Positions 1 to 14,400 of a stretch of 64,000 nt of DNA are shown here, one piece after another (within the stretch, counting starts at the first letter, position 1; each line of letters opens with the position of its first letter). The notes under the pieces were generated by a model. The model saw only the letters and a program-made list of their open reading frames with translations, made no database searches and had not been told where the DNA came from. The position numbers and the translations under genes were made by a program. The DNA comes from Micromussa lordhowensis (Eukaryota; Cnidaria; Anthozoa; Scleractinia; Lobophylliidae), in contig OZ026603.1 in assembly GCA_964020085.1 (NCBI GenBank), forward strand, positions 9,429,426 through 9,493,425. The letters are read 5' to 3'.

Positions 1-119
1 GAGCTCAGCACAATTTGAGTATTTGAGTATGTACTGTATGCAATCCTCAAGTACACTGTACTCATTTTCCACCTCTCAAATAAGTCACGTTGTACAGTGA
101 TAAAAAATGGAATGAATTG

Positions 120-739
120 AAAATCGCATCCTTCAAATCTGAGCATAAGACATAAACAAGTAGTCTGTACAATAGTAAAAATGCTGTTTACTGTTTTCAA
201 ATATCTCTTTTCGCTCCAAAGATATTCAAGTTTTTAAAATATGCAAATTAACCAAGTGATGACGCCATACACTCAACCGCATTTTGATCAAATATGATAA
301 ACAAGGATATCTCAGTCAATTTGTATGATAAATGTTTGAATGTCTACAGTAAGATTCTACTAGTGGTGCTCCACAATATGAGCTTAACAATTTTTGTTGC
401 CATAGCAACATACTAGGTTCCAGACCTCCACAATATTAAAGGCTTTTCTGACCACTTTTAGGGTTCTATATTGATATTTGCCAATGGTGCCTCATCTGCA
501 TAATCCAGCAAGCATATAAATACATTAGGTGGAGTTCATAGCCTTATTTAATGTTTTCCAAGCTTAAAATCACTAAATATTGATATCAGGCGAGAGGGGA
601 TTGGAAAAGAGTGGGTTGCCATGGGAACAGAAGTTGTTACAGCTGTAGATGAGTTACATTTAGAACTATTAGGCTACCAAGGTTCAATGGTTTCTGCCGC
701 AAATTGACCGAGATAGCGGTGCTATTTATATACTTCATG
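120..739. repeat. Truncated copy of the AGTGCCACTATGA MITE family
   Basis: The stretch matches the elements at 28399-29222 and 61317-62138 almost base for base over several blocks, for example AATATGCAAATTAGCCAAGT-like and GTTGCCATGGGAACA-like segments. It lacks both terminal inverted repeats and about 190 bases of the right end. It lies just downstream of the PDZ exon on the minus strand, so probably in an intron. Confidence 0.75.
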
Positions 740-788
740 CGCAACAGAGCGCGAGGAGGATAGGTGAGGTGATATGTATAGAGCTCAC

Positions 789-937
789 CTTTTCAAAGCG
801 ATTTTAAGCTTTTGTCTTGAACACCTCACTAATTCAATAGCCTCTAGTCGAGACTGGCATTCAATACCATTTATAGCCACAATTTCGTCTCCCACAGCAA
901 TGACGTGAGAGAGATCAGCCTTACCACCAGGAGTAAC
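789..937 (-). CDS. PDZ-domain exon, Shroom-like (partial gene, runs off left edge)
   Basis: This is a single exon of a minus-strand gene. It encodes the C-terminal two thirds of a PDZ domain: GGKADL, then GDEIVAING, SRLEAIELV and a final strand LKIALKR. The exon is bounded by a good acceptor (TTTATTTCAG before GTT at 937) and a donor (AAAAG then GTGAGC at 789/788). It starts in phase 0 and ends two bases into a codon. The SR-x-EAI-x-LV pattern before a final K-R strand resembles the PDZ domain of Shroom-family actin regulators; this is family recognition by eye, and other PDZ scaffolds remain possible. The rest of the gene lies to the left of the window (3') and somewhere upstream on the minus strand. 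I could not find the exon carrying the first PDZ strands with confidence. Confidence 0.6.
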
Positions 938-940
938 CTG

Positions 941-3900
941 AAATAAAAAAATAGCTTCATGAATGTGAATATTTAACCACATCAAATGACCTACTGAATG
1001 TTCAGGATTTCTCCATTGTCAAGGACAGGAGGATTAATATTTATTTAATTTTATCAAAAACCCACCTACTTCCAGGAGAATTTTGCATGAGGCACAAATG
1101 TAACTTCTCCCTCCAAAGTTCTTTTTTTCCCGAGAACTTAGTAATCAAGGTCCCTACACATACATGATGTTCAGAGTAAAATCAATAGGGTGCAGGGAAA
1201 GGTTTTCTCAAGATGAGGAAAGTTGGAGCTGTGCTCTCTTTATTGCTACCCTCAGTCGCCTTACATGTACTTTTTGCCTTAGCAAAGTTTTGGCCTGTTA
1301 GTGTATAGATAACCATGATTCCTTAGAAACTAGACAGTGCATAATCCATTAATTTCCCTGGTTGAGATGGACATTGACAGAACTTGACACTCTCGGACAG
1401 AAAGTTCCAACATCAGCAGTGTAAACAGAGAAAAGTACCAAACAGCTTTTTATTTGTTCACAAGGAAAGCCAAATGACTTTGTTTTTAGTTCTTCAGGCA
1501 AAAAATAAATAAACAAAATATATTTTTTTAAATAAACAAATGAATAAATGCATAAATGCAAATTCACAAGACACATACACATATCATAATTTACAACACA
1601 AAGGAAGGGAATAAAGAACAAAACCTCAAGTTTTGTATCTTATTCTGTATAAAGGAGATACCGGTATTGTCTTCAATTGCCTTAATCTCTAAGTAGAAAC
1701 ATAAATAATACAACCAAACTGTCATTAGCTACCTAATAAAAATGCTGGGGATTATCGAGGGAAGCTTGTTTGTGGTTGCTTCTTGTTACAAAAACTGCAT
1801 TAGAGTTCTGGCTCAGAGTGTACAGAATATCTATAATTTAACTTTGTCTTCAGGAAAGCTGTAACTACGATGAACAAGTCATATAGGGAATTTCGCAAGG
1901 CACCCCCCTCCTCCCAAATTTTTCCCATTACCACAATAAATATTAATCAGCAAAGCTAAAATTAAAACAATAATTTGATCTTATAAGTACATCTGCAATG
2001 TGAATTGTCTCAAATTTTACCCCAAAAAACTTCACTGCCCATCAGGATAGAAACCACGTACCCAACCACAAAATCTCCTAGCCCAGCTAGAGCAATCAAA
2101 CACAACCACTTTCCCATGCTGAGGCTTGTAGACTGGATCGTATTTAGAAGGAGGTATAACAAAGTGTTTAAATTTACATTCAGGGGTTGAAAAATGTTTC
2201 ACATTTTTCTGCTATTTTAACAAGTGAGTTGAAACCTGAAAAGACATGCTTAGAGAAACTCCTGCTATGTTATGAAGAGCCTGATGAAAAAATTTGGATA
2301 CCATATTGTCATTAGATACATTGAACAGACAATTAGATAATACTGCTACAGAAACAGAAGAGAAAAATAAACATGGGATTGTACAATTAGAGGAAATGTC
2401 AACAACTTTGTCACAAAACCTGCGTATATTATTATTAATTCTCTCTATATCCTACACCACTTTTTGGGCTAATGAAAGTACCAGGTATAACAAGAGAGTT
2501 TCAAAATTATCCTTAAATTATCATACATTTTAAACTACATTAAAAGTTTATCAGACAGAAGCTTGACGCTAATTACCAACTCCTCTAAAATTAAAAAGGA
2601 AAGCAAATTTGGATAGAGGGAAGGCAACATAATCTTAAGTAAAAAAGATCCAGAGAGCTATGTATTGAAAATAATATCTTGCAACATGCCATCTGGCATA
2701 GTAACAAATTATTATTATTTTAATTTTTTGTCACAAAAATTGCTTCTAGAGACTTCAAAAGCAGCATACATGTATATCAAGGAACTTATTTTATGTAAGA
2801 AGAATTCTAGATCTCATATTATTCAAAATATATATAAACATTCCAAGCTAGGATAAATGAAGTTCAAACAACGCCTCGAATGTGCTTTCAGGAACACATT
2901 ACATTAAGTGACGAACAAATCCCAGGGGAAAAACGTCTTAATCAGATAAATCGAGATCCATTTAGCAAGAAAAAAGTGGAAGTGAATTTTTAAGAGTTCC
3001 TCAGACTCATAAACAAATAGGCTAGACACAATTATATAAACTAAGCTGAGGGAAAAAGGGAGATTAACAACAATAACATGAAGGATTCCGGACATTCTTA
3101 CTAACTCAGTGTAACACGACCACGCAGAAAGGAAACGATTTTTCCTGTTGCTTTTGCTGGTTGAGAAACGTCTTGCTGTTTTGAAATCACTCGACTATGT
3201 CCTTTACATTTCGTATTTGCAAATTTAATACCAAGCTTGAGTCGGCGTTGCAACGTCTTCGAAATCGATCGAAGAGAATTTGTGACCTGTTATTTCTGTT
3301 TTAACTTTACAAACATTCCCTAGCCGCCAAACCCACCTCGTAAATTAGGAAAGAAAGATAACCTTGTCAAATTTGAGAACACATACAATTTCACATCGTA
3401 AAAAATTTCACGAACCTCGTTTGTCGAAGGTGATCCCCAAAACAGACGTGCGCTAGTTTTCAAACCTGTGTTGTCGTTCAGCAACGTTACTGTGGAATGC
3501 GAAAGATTTTAGAGCAACTTCGACGTAACACAATATTTAAACTCTGCACTCTGTCATGAACACAACATCCTACGAATTTCCAATCGCCAGAGGGCTTGTG
3601 ATAAGAAAGTGAGCTTCGAACGTCAATCATTGCTGCTGGTGGTGGGCATCTCGTCAGCAATTGATATATTTCACGAGGTGCACTTGTAGCGAATCCCATT
3701 GCACGATTCTCGAAAATTCTGTTGGAATACTTTATATTCAAACTTCGAGCATTTATAGAAGAGGCGATTTCAATACAGACTACTCATCTGAGGACGTAAT
3801 TAGGTGTGAAGCATCTTAAAAACGCAGCCATCGCGTCAAACCTACGGAAGCTGTAACGACCGCTATATCAGTGCCGTGAAAAACAACTTGGGTAGGATTT
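941..3900. other. Stretch without a supportable gene
   Basis: The stretch is AT-rich and is probably intron or 5' region of the minus-strand PDZ gene. Two minus-strand open stretches look mildly coding (about 3110-3300, ending at a GTAAGA donor-like site, and 3487-3741). Neither matches a family I know, and neither could be joined in phase to the PDZ exon. Confidence 0.4.
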
Positions 3901-4923
3901 CATCGTCAACCAGGAAGGTAATATTATACCGAAAAACAAAACTGATTATCTTTCAATCAGAGCTTGTGGTAAAGATATAAGATTTGTGATTTGTCTGTCG
4001 TTGGACTTATACCTAGATCAGTTATGGAAATATACCTAATCAAACTACCCACAATTCTGACGACAAAACACACAGTAAACAAAAGAAGGCTCGCGGCAAC
4101 ATCTACCAAAGGATATTAAAGTTAATATCATTTCCTAGTGTACTTCTGTCGTTACTTCACGAACCACGCACACGTAGGAAGGACGTGTTAGTTGGATTAC
4201 TGACCTTTAAGACGGAAAGTTTCGTCCTGAATTCGCTGCCCCCTTGCAGTGTAAAACCCCAAGGTGAACCTCCAGAGAGAACGACATCAAAGGTCTGCCC
4301 TGAACCCCTTGTCTGTGAATTGAATTTATACATGGTCCCTTATCGAATCGACGTACATATCCTGGCGTGTAATTCCATGGCATTTCAAGACAAACAAGGC
4401 AAAGGAAGCTACTTATTTTCCTCCGCCGAATAAAGCTCCCGAACCGGGAAAAATATGTGTATGCAAATGTCCTTCATGCAAATAATGGCCCAGCAGCCTT
4501 TCCACACACCCTGCGTCAAAGCGAGGCCTGGACACCGCTGTCCTTGTATTCTTTTGCTGCGTTCGAAAATCCCATACAATGCGAAATCTGATTGGTGCGA
4601 AAGAGATAGGAAGCCTTTTAGGGACCAATCAAAACATTTCTTATATTCGATGAAGTCTGGCGAATTCGCGGGAAATCTTGATTGTTTTGCTGCCCAAAGG
4701 GAATCCTGTTCCTGGGTTTACTGCAGAATTTTTAGTACAGTATTCCTCTTCTGACTTCGCACGGACACGGACACTTTTCGTCGAAGAAGCAAAACGCATT
4801 TTAATCGTCTAAGTCGTGGCTTCGCTTGGCGTGTTGTAACGAAATTTTCAAGAAATTTTAACGGAGAAGCGCCACCCTCTCAGAGTGAACTGAAGCTGAC
4901 TATATTTGCACTCTTCTTGGAGA

Positions 4924-6768
4924 ATGTCAAAGCGAATGCCAACTTTAGCTCAAGATGTTACGGTGACCGAAAAAGCGGCTAAATTGACTGAAGTAAACTG
5001 CAACGGAGATTCATCGTTCAGTAGCGACACAGAGAAAGATGACTTCGCTTCACAAACTCCAGCGAAGACTGCAAAGCGAACAGACTATCTTAGCTGGGAC
5101 GAGTATTTCATGGCGGTCGCATTTCTTTCTGCACAGAGAAGCAAAGACCCAAGTTCACAAGTCGGAGCCTGTGTGGTGAATCAAGAGAAGAAGATTGTAG
5201 GAATTGGATATAATGGCATGCCAAATGGATGCAGTGACGACGAATTACCCTGGGCAAGGCATGCTTCAAATGAGCTGGAAACAAAATACCCTTACGGTAA
5301 GTAAAGTGGATTATCAGTGTAATTTCAACTAAACTAATAAGCTAACCGGTATTGCGGAAGATTTAATCTTATAGTAAAATTTTCTAATATCCACTGCTTA
5401 AGTGTATTTTCTCTTTCCTTTAATATATTTTGTTTTATTTATACATTGATGTATGGATACTTCTCCTTTGAAATAAATGTCTTATCATTTAATATTTTCA
5501 TTATTTTGTGGAAGGTCCGATAAAATTGATTTAGCTTGTAAAGTTAAAAAACATCCTGGAGTTTTTTAAAGACCTCATCCATGTTTTCATGAAAACCTAC
5601 AATGTAACTGAGGATTATGACTGCCACCCCACCTCCCCCCCACCTGCTTCCTCCTCACCCCACTACCCCCACTCCTGTGATGAAACACCTTTAGTCTGGA
5701 ATAGTGTCATAAAATAGCATTTCTTTGTCTTGTTTATAGTCTTGGACATTCTCACCTTTTTTGTCAAGGGTATCCCCTACATGTGAGAACTGAGCGTATC
5801 AGCTCATGGAGGGAGAATCACCAAAAGACAAGGTGTTCTCATGTCTCACAATATTGGACACATTATTTCTTCTAGTTTGTCATGCAGAATTGAACGCCAT
5901 TCTGAACAAGAACTCTGCAGACATCAAAGGCTGTACCATTTATGTAGCCTTGTTCCCTTGCAATGAGTGTTCTAAGCTGATCATCCAAGCAGGTATCAAG
6001 GAAGTAATATTCTATTCAGACAAGTACCATGACCTACCCAACTGCCAAGCCTCTAGGAAGCTTCTTGATATGGCCGGGGTAAAATACAGGTAACTAAGAC
6101 TACGATTATCAAGTTGAAATGAAATGAGAAGTTATATGTGATTATACTTCAACTTCAGGTGACATGCATGGCATATGGTTCACGCCCTGGTAAAGATGTC
6201 ACTGGATTACACTTTGGGGAATAACCCTGCAATAGACTCACATCCCAATTTGGGGAAAATTAACCCCAAGCCACTAATGCCATGGAAACTAGGAAAAAAG
6301 CAATGGCTCACAAAGTACTTGTGTTGAATGAAGACTTGACCATTACTTCCAGTCAACATTTCAGGTGTGATTAGGGGGAAGGTTGAGGACAAAGGCATGG
6401 CAGCAATATTATGGCTAATTGTTTCTACATACGAAAAGTTCTCCATAAGTGGTGCAGTTCACACCTAGCAAAAAGTGCCTTTTGTTGTATAATTTCTTGG
6501 ATAAAACACTTTTATTTTGAAATTTCCTCTCTTAATGTATAAAATGGGGAACCTTGAGTGTATTGATCAACCCAGTCATGGGGAACAGGAACAAACTCTC
6601 CGAGTTGCTTATGGAAACCACTCCTTGAAATCATCAATTCTAACAAATATATATATTTTTTTTCCTTTCAACAGACAGTTCAAGCCAAAGGCAAGCAAAA
6701 TAGTGATCAATTTTACAAGCATTGATGGCCCTCCATCAAAACCCATATGGTCTATTTCTTCACCTTAG
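4924..6768 (+). CDS. DCTD: Deoxycytidylate (dCMP) deaminase, three coding exons
   Basis: The enzyme converts dCMP to dUMP, the precursor for thymidylate synthesis, in the cytosol. Exons are 4924-5296, 5876-6089 and 6675-6768; all junctions are GT-AG and phases agree (681 nt, 226 aa). The start is the ATG at 4924; the frame is open only six codons further upstream and has no ATG there. The nucleotide-binding motif GYNGMPNGC is at residues 95-103. Zinc and catalytic residues are visible: CHAE (H127, E129), formed across the first junction, and PCNEC (C153, C156). The C-terminal SKIVINF strand matches animal DCTD closely. It is longer than the roughly 178-residue human enzyme because of a Ser/Thr/Glu-rich N-terminal extension of about 55 residues. 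A possible poly(A) signal AATAAA lies at 7146-7151. The gene converges tail-to-tail on IK. Confidence 0.95.
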
Positions 6769-8149
6769 TTTTTTTCCAGTATTTTTATTAACAGGTTGAT
6801 TAAAGAAACAAATGATGTCCAAAGCGCAATTTTTCTTACAGTGCAACTACTCGAACTGGGCCACCTAGAAGAAAGCCAGCCAATCAAAATGTAAACTGAG
6901 AACAACAAACTGGTAGCTTTCTCCTTTCAGCAAGTAGTAATGGTCTGTTTGACATGAAAATTACATAAACACTATTGACTCTGCTGCATTATATACACTC
7001 TTTAGAGATTCAGTCCTTGACAGCAAATTGTCATAAATTTTAAATACAATACAGAAAAATTTAGCTTGAAAACTCATTTGCCACAACTAAACCAAAACCT
7101 TTGACAAGTGTACAAAATTTAGGATCAAAACTAACCAATCAACAAAATAAAGGCAAAGTTTCCCGAGATGTCCACATCAATTCGCACTTTGTTGGGTTTT
7201 CAATTTTGTTAAGAACTATTGTTCATATTCTTTAATGTCATTTGTTTATTTGAGAAAAAGATTGCTACCCTTTGTTCTCAATAAGTTATCAAACAATAGC
7301 AGATGGTGCTCATGCAGTCACTATCAGAATATAACTTGATAGCAACACAGAAAGTGTTCTGAATTGTTCTTAGCAAACACTGCAAGAAAAAGAAAGCAGG
7401 GACACCCATGTAGTTTGATAACTTTTGAAAATGTCAATTCTGTGATAGATAGTGAATAGCGTGGCAGTGTGCCCTTGTTAACAAAATGACAGCCACTTGT
7501 TGGCAATTTTGAAGTGTCTGTGAAGAGGATTTAGATAAAGATTTGAACAACTAGTAGATTTATACTAAAACAATTACATTACAGGTATTTGCTCTCAATT
7601 TCTATGTGTGATGGTGGACTCGGGCTGCGCCCTCATCAACTATCACGCGATGGAAATCTCGAGCTCGTAATCTAATTGTTTAATAGATTGAAGTACCTAG
7701 AGTACCGTTTTTAGCTCGCGTTTCAGAGTGCTTTTTAATGCAGCTATTTATTCTGCAGAACTGTTATTCCATTTAGTAAAATAAGGGGTGACATAAAATA
7801 ATAAAAAACACACAATCTCAGTTGTACTTTTAAGTTTAATCACTACAGACTGCATGTACAATGCCATTATTACAGGACACTAAACATCTTCAAAGACCAT
7901 ACTTTGCTAATTTGTAAATGCAAGACTCTGCCTTGATTTTATACACATAGATAGTCTGCTCTTTGGAGCAATCTTTACTCGTAAAACTCCAAAGTTTCAA
8001 AAATGGTTTAAACTACCTTTCAAAAAAAACTTTGTCAATGTTGGTATAAACAGCGGGCATGCAATTTTCATCTTTACATGACAAAAATTGGTGAAGCCAG
8101 ATAGTACAAGATGGTAATAAAAAATTACAGGGGCTGCTGTCAGTTCTTC
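6769..8149. other. 3' UTRs and spacer between convergent DCTD and IK
   Basis: No coding potential is visible. The stretch must hold both 3' UTRs. Candidate poly(A) signals are AATAAA at 7146-7151 (plus, for DCTD) and ATTAAA at 7840-7835 or AATAAA at 7752-7747 (minus, for IK). All are inferred from the hexamers only. Confidence 0.4.
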
Positions 8150-11100
8150 TCAGTGTTTTCTTCTCTTGCTATCGGAGTGATCACCTTTCCTGATATATGG
8201 ACAAGGAAAAACAATCAATACACCAAATAAGGAGGGTATTATTCAAATTGCCCATAATTATACCTTGTTTTGCCCATTAAGTAAATACAGACAAGAAGTA
8301 ATCTAATAAGTGGCTCATTTCAACCTAATAATTTTTGAATCCCAGAACCAGAAGAGCAAGTCAAAATTGGCACAACAGTAAATTGCAGCACAAAATAATA
8401 AATGCCTAGATGGAACAAGCCAAATGGGTTTATCACTGCTGATGGTACCTTAACCAGAAAAATTAATGACTACGAGGCCCCTTGTACCCTAACTATTAAG
8501 CCATCATGCCTCCCACCAACCCCAAACAAGACAAGAAGAAACGACGGAGACTACCGACTAATTAACACGAAAAGCAAATGGAAGTATTTCCGAATCCCGA
8601 GAGCTGTGGTATCAGTGTACCAAGGATAGCTCTTTCATTGACACCTATGTTGTGCACATAGCATGTTTTGTTTGAAACTTTGTTACACATGACCAATAGA
8701 ACATTGCAAGGTCAACTGATGAGGCCACTGGTACAGTGAAACTAGTTTTGAGAACTTAAAAGTGTGTTGAAAGTATTTTTAATTTGAGTTTTTCTTTCAA
8801 GGGCAAATGAGGTATGTTTATGTATTTTTGAGTTAAAGTTTAGGTTCAAGTATAAGAGCCCCTTAGGTCAACTCTTATCTTTGTTTTCTATAGCATGAAA
8901 CGAGTGGGAACAGTGCTAATAATTAGGGCTACCCTGGATGGAATGCTAGTCCATTGTATAGTTACCTCCAACATTAAATTTGCCAGAGACACTGTGAGAG
9001 TAAAGTGCTTTTCCTATAAACACAATGCAATGACACTAGCCAAGCCTTGAAGCCAGATTGACTGATCAATTAAAGATAGTTCATGAATACTGACTACTGA
9101 GATACTCACTCTCATTATTTGACCCAGCAAACTACACCTTTCGGGGAAGTGACCTGCGATGGACTAGCATCCCGTCCAGGGGAAGTAGAAATACTTCTAG
9201 CCGCTTCATGCTACTGAAACCGGGATAAGCTCCGGCAGCTATGAGCCAGCCTTGGCTCCAAGGCTTAAAAAAACTACACCTTTGCAGTGATACTAATCTT
9301 GACCAGATCTTCCCATTTTGGGAAACAAATCATATCATTTGCAATGCCTTTGGGTTGAGGAATGTCTATTTCATATGACAGTATTGAGCAAGCAATGAAC
9401 ACAGAGACTTGCTTGCGCTGTTCAGACTCAAGTTTGAAAAATCACTTTATGTCAAGAATCATAAGGTGTCCTAAGGATGGTCATCATCACAAGCAAACAA
9501 ATCTTATGGTTCTGATTCATTCTTGCGATATTGTTGACAACAATATTCTCCTTCAGAGCCCTCACTGCTAAATAATTGCTGCCTATTTGAAAGGCTTTTC
9601 AAAATACAGAAGTTTGAAGAACACTACTTCAATATTTCCAGTATTTTACCATTTGCAACCCTCATGACATCTCACTTTCCTAATTTGCATAATACAAAAA
9701 TGTCAATATCTCTAAAACAAAAAAGATATATTCCCAAAAAATGCCATTCTTCTGTATTTTGAAAAGCCTTTCAAATAGACAGCAATTAGTGTTTATGTCA
9801 TATGCCCTTTAAGTTATCTTTTCTTCGTAGTACACTAGTTTTGTACCACTTACCCTTCATCTCCCTTTCTTTTGGTCAACATCTGAAAAAAGAGCAAAAC
9901 AATATTTCTCAAATGACTTCTACAGGTATAAATGAAAAACAGTGAAAAAATCAAATTATTTTTTCAATTTCCATGTATAAACTGGGCTCAAGTTTTCAAA
10001 CTTTGAATTTGTTAAATTACTTCAAGTTGTTAAAAGATGTACACTTGAATAGTTTTTGTTTTCCTTAAGAGACTCACTTAATTTTTTTGAAATATCAATT
10101 ACATTTCTAGACATGTACAATGAAAAGAGTACATTTAAGGCACTCTTATCAAACATAGAACTACAGTAATCAAGTCTGTGACAGACCATAGACAATAACA
10201 TTTTAGCTGAAGGGTATCTACAACAGTTAGTTACCGTAGGTAGAAAGTACACCCACTTCGGAAAAGTTTAAGTTTCTCAATGTGCCAAATTAGTCCCTAC
10301 CTGGCTAATTTTCTGCCAATCCCTATCTAGTTTAGCCTTCTCATCTTTGGGGCCTGCACGCCGTGTTTTTCGTCCTTCAGACATCTTGATACCGAACTGA
10401 AAAGCAGCTCTGCAGCACAAAAAGATAAGAGTTCTCACAGGCTTGTACGTTTGATGTCAATTAGTAAATGTACGATCCAACTGGCCATTTACTTGTGGGG
10501 GTAGGCAGTGCTTTCAATAGGACCCGGCACCTGACGGAGCTCCGGCGGGTATTCTGTTGAAAGTCGGCGGGTATATTTAACTTTTAAAAATTCTCCAGAG
10601 AGAAATTCTCGTGGGCTTCTCATATTACTCCGGCAGGTGCTGTTCCAAGGTAGCCACCTACTTCAAATCTTATTGAAAGCACTGGGTAGGGGGGTAGTGG
10701 GAAGCAGGGAAGACCAGGGCAGGGGAGAGATTAAGCCATCTTGGCTTTATCCAGCAGTTGCAAAAGGATCCTGGAGGCTGTGTAAACTTTACAAGTTGAT
10801 AAATAAATGTGAAATCATAATCAGTTGCCTTCCTGCTTAACACCTTAAAGAAACCCCTGAATGAACAGCAAACCTTGGGACTGAAAGATTTGACAGAATC
10901 AGACATAATATTTTGAGACATTCTAGCAAGCTAATAATAATTATTATAATATGACCTGTACGGCCCTGCGAGCAATTTCCTTGGAAAACCATAAGGAAAA
11001 AGGTCCCGTATGAGGGCCGTATGCGTCAAAGTGATAGGTGCGTACGGCCCTGGAAAAAACATTGCGAAACAATTTTGTTGCTAAAAAGTGTTTTCTTGAA

Positions 11101-11387
11101 AATGAGTGAAAGCAAACATTCTGACAGGAGTTCTATTATCCCTGTGAGCTTTTGGATGCCGAAATACTGCAATTACTTACTCACAGTGAAGCAACAGAAA
11201 GAAAGTCACTACTCTCGAAACGAAGCAATGCTACCGCGCGCGGCCTCGTTCCACCAAAGGATGAAAATGAAAAAAAGCGGTCATATGATAAAATGCTTAT
11301 TGACTGAGTGAGGTAAGGACACATGGTGGTGGCATCAGTCAGGACGCACGGACCTCGCTGTGTTCGGTCCGCACATCCTGACCTCGA

Positions 11388-11435
<48 letters not shown>

Positions 11436-14400
11436 TTATTTTACTTACTTTGGTAGGGCCTCTCTATTTTCCATGTAGCTGTGATAATCCTCTTCTGTTT
11501 CAAAATCCCATCGTTTGATGGGACCTTTCTTATTACCCTGAGAACAATATTTTAAACACCATATTAAGCACTGAAGAATTACCTTTAAAAAGTTTGCAAA
11601 CTGACATAAAAAAAAATGATAGACATAAAAAAATGATATACATGTTTAAAATTGTTATACATGGGTCATGAAACTCTTACATTACAAATTTTAAATGCAT
11701 ACATCAATAGATAAGTTAGACAACTATAAACAAACACTTTACAACTTAAAAAAAGTTCTCAATAATTCTACCTTATCAATTTATACATCTTGTCATTAAC
11801 TAATGTTTGAGTGTACAGTAGTTTCAATACTAAGATGAAACTGGATATTGAATATTAAAAGTTCTTGGCTAGGTTGTTCTATTGAGTGACAAATCAAACA
11901 AACATACAAACAACCAAATAAACAAAATATCAATGAAAAACCTAACATCAAATAACAAACAATAAAAAAGCAACAAAATGAATTATTAATCTTGTAAATC
12001 AAAAGTAAATAAAGTGAGTTGAAATCAACAGAAAAGCTAAAACTAACAGGAAAGAAACGAAAAGTACTAACAAATTGTGCATAGTATTTTCGGCCACGCA
12101 AAGTTCCAACCGTACAATCCTGTCACCATTTAAAAAGTTAATAGATTGCCTTCAACAAATAATACTTTTGCTCCATAAGGTTAATTTATAAATTTTAATA
12201 GTTTAATACATCTTGAAATATTTTATTTTTACAAAAAAAATTCAAAGTAATATTAAGGAGGCTGGCAACAGTTTCCAGCACTTTTCTAACAGCTATACTT
12301 TGAGGGATGAATACTGCCACTGTTTATCAAGTGATGCTACAATAATGGTATCATACAAATTCCCAATCATTGGTGAACAAGTTGCAATCATCTATTTTAC
12401 ATAACAGGTTACCATAGCAACAATATAACCTGCTAAAAACACCCTTAATTTTAGCTTTGAGCGCTTATAACTCAAAAACGAGCTCGGTGACCCCTATTTT
12501 TTGTCGAATTATAATAAACATGATAAGATGCAACTTTTGGCAAAGTTTTAAAAAATTCTCTGGAGTGGGTTCAGAGCCACCTTAAATTTTCGAAAAGTTA
12601 AGGTGGCTCTGAACCCACTCCACAGAATTTTTTAAAACTTTGCAAAAAGTTACATCTAATTATGCTGATCATAATTCAATAATAAAAAATAGGGGTCACC
12701 GAGCTCGTTTTTGAGTTATAAGCGCTCAAAGCTAAAATTAAAGGTGTTTTTAGTAGGTAATATTGTTGCTATGGTAATCTTTTGTGCCACAAATTTAACA
12801 GCAACATGTTAACCAATGATTGGGCAGTTTTTCGATACAATGATTTTGGCATCAACTGATATAGAGTGGTTATAAGAATCCATCAAAGTCTACGTCTTGG
12901 AAAGTGCTGGAAACTGTTTTGAGCCACCTTAATTAGAAATTAGAAAATCATAGGGAAAGTCAGAAACAGGTTGGAAGATCCTTTATTCAAAATCTGGCAT
13001 TAGAGTTGAGAAAGAAGTGCATGCATGAACATGGTCCACACAGAGAACTTTTCAAGGAAAGTACAAAAACACTTCAGCAATATTCAGGGGCTTGTTTCCC
13101 ACAGAATAATTTGTAAAATTATTTGTTTAGGTGGTGGGTTGGGTGCAAAAAAACACAGAATACCTAAGAGTAAGATCCCTGGGGGGCAGGAATATTTCCA
13201 CTGCTAGGAACTTCACATAAAAAAAAAACTTAAAAAAAATTACAGTTTAAGTCCAAATATGTATTACTCTTTTATCTGTTGTCTGAATTTAAAGAACTTG
13301 TCAACAAATTTGACAAGTCCCGACTGCTGGTAAAAATTCAAGGAATTTCAAGGAGAAAACCAAACTTTTGAAATCATCTTTCCAGGGCTTTTCAAGGAAG
13401 TGGAAATTTTTTAAGGACTTTTCAAGGCCTGTACAAACCATTAAAAAACGATTGTATAAGTGAGACCATAAATTAAATCAGGCCAAAGGCAAATTTCACT
13501 GAGTTTGTTAGTTTGACTGTATAATGTTACACTAGTCTTACTGTTATTCTGTTTAGGTTGTAGGTAATTTTTGTGAATTTTGATTTGGAAATGATTGCGG
13601 CATTGAGAAAGCAAAGATACCAGTGACAGTAGTGGCAATTTGCAAATGGCTAACGCAAATAATAAAGTGCAACAAACAAAAACAGATGTCACATAAATTA
13701 AAGTGATGGAAATAGAAACATGTTAATCCTTGAACAGAGTCTCTACAAGACCACTATATTACACCTTTTGCTGTTCATTTACAGAAAATATCCATTCATT
13801 TGTGTCCAAATTTGTTTAATTATGGGCAATATACTCTTGTTAACACCAGTATGACCTTCATTTGCTTATAAGGAACTTTCAAGAATAGCATTTGCATTAA
13901 TGTATTAACATTCAAAATCATCAAAAGATAAACAACACCTTCCTTTGACATTTATTGGCTGTTAATATACTTTCATTTTTGTCGAAATAAAATTTGTTGT
14001 CATGAAATGACAATCAATTACCAAAAGATAAACAATACGTTCCTTTGACATTCATTGGCTGTAAATATACTTTCATTTTTGTCAAAATAAAATTTGTTGT
14101 CATGAAACAACAATCAATTACACTTCTGGACAATCCTTTTTCAACAAAATGCTTTCAATAAATGTTTGAGTGTCAATACATATGCAAATGGCATCAAATG
14201 GCATCAAGGGAGTTTAGAGTTCAGTTTTAAATAATGCAATTAAATAACTAACTAAAGAAATCTGGATTTGCATTATGTACACATGTATAAAGTACCGGTA
14301 CTTAATAATATCATGATTGGTATCAAATTTAGATCATGTACATTTCTGTAACTGCCAAGTGCTCTTTGACAAGTACTAGAGAATTAACAATTTCATGCCC

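Noticed and set aside
2040..2165. Possible minus-strand exon reading PPSKYDPVYKPQHGK
   Set aside because: The frame looks coding for about 40 residues, but no convincing acceptor and donor pair fits, and it could not be joined to the PDZ exon.
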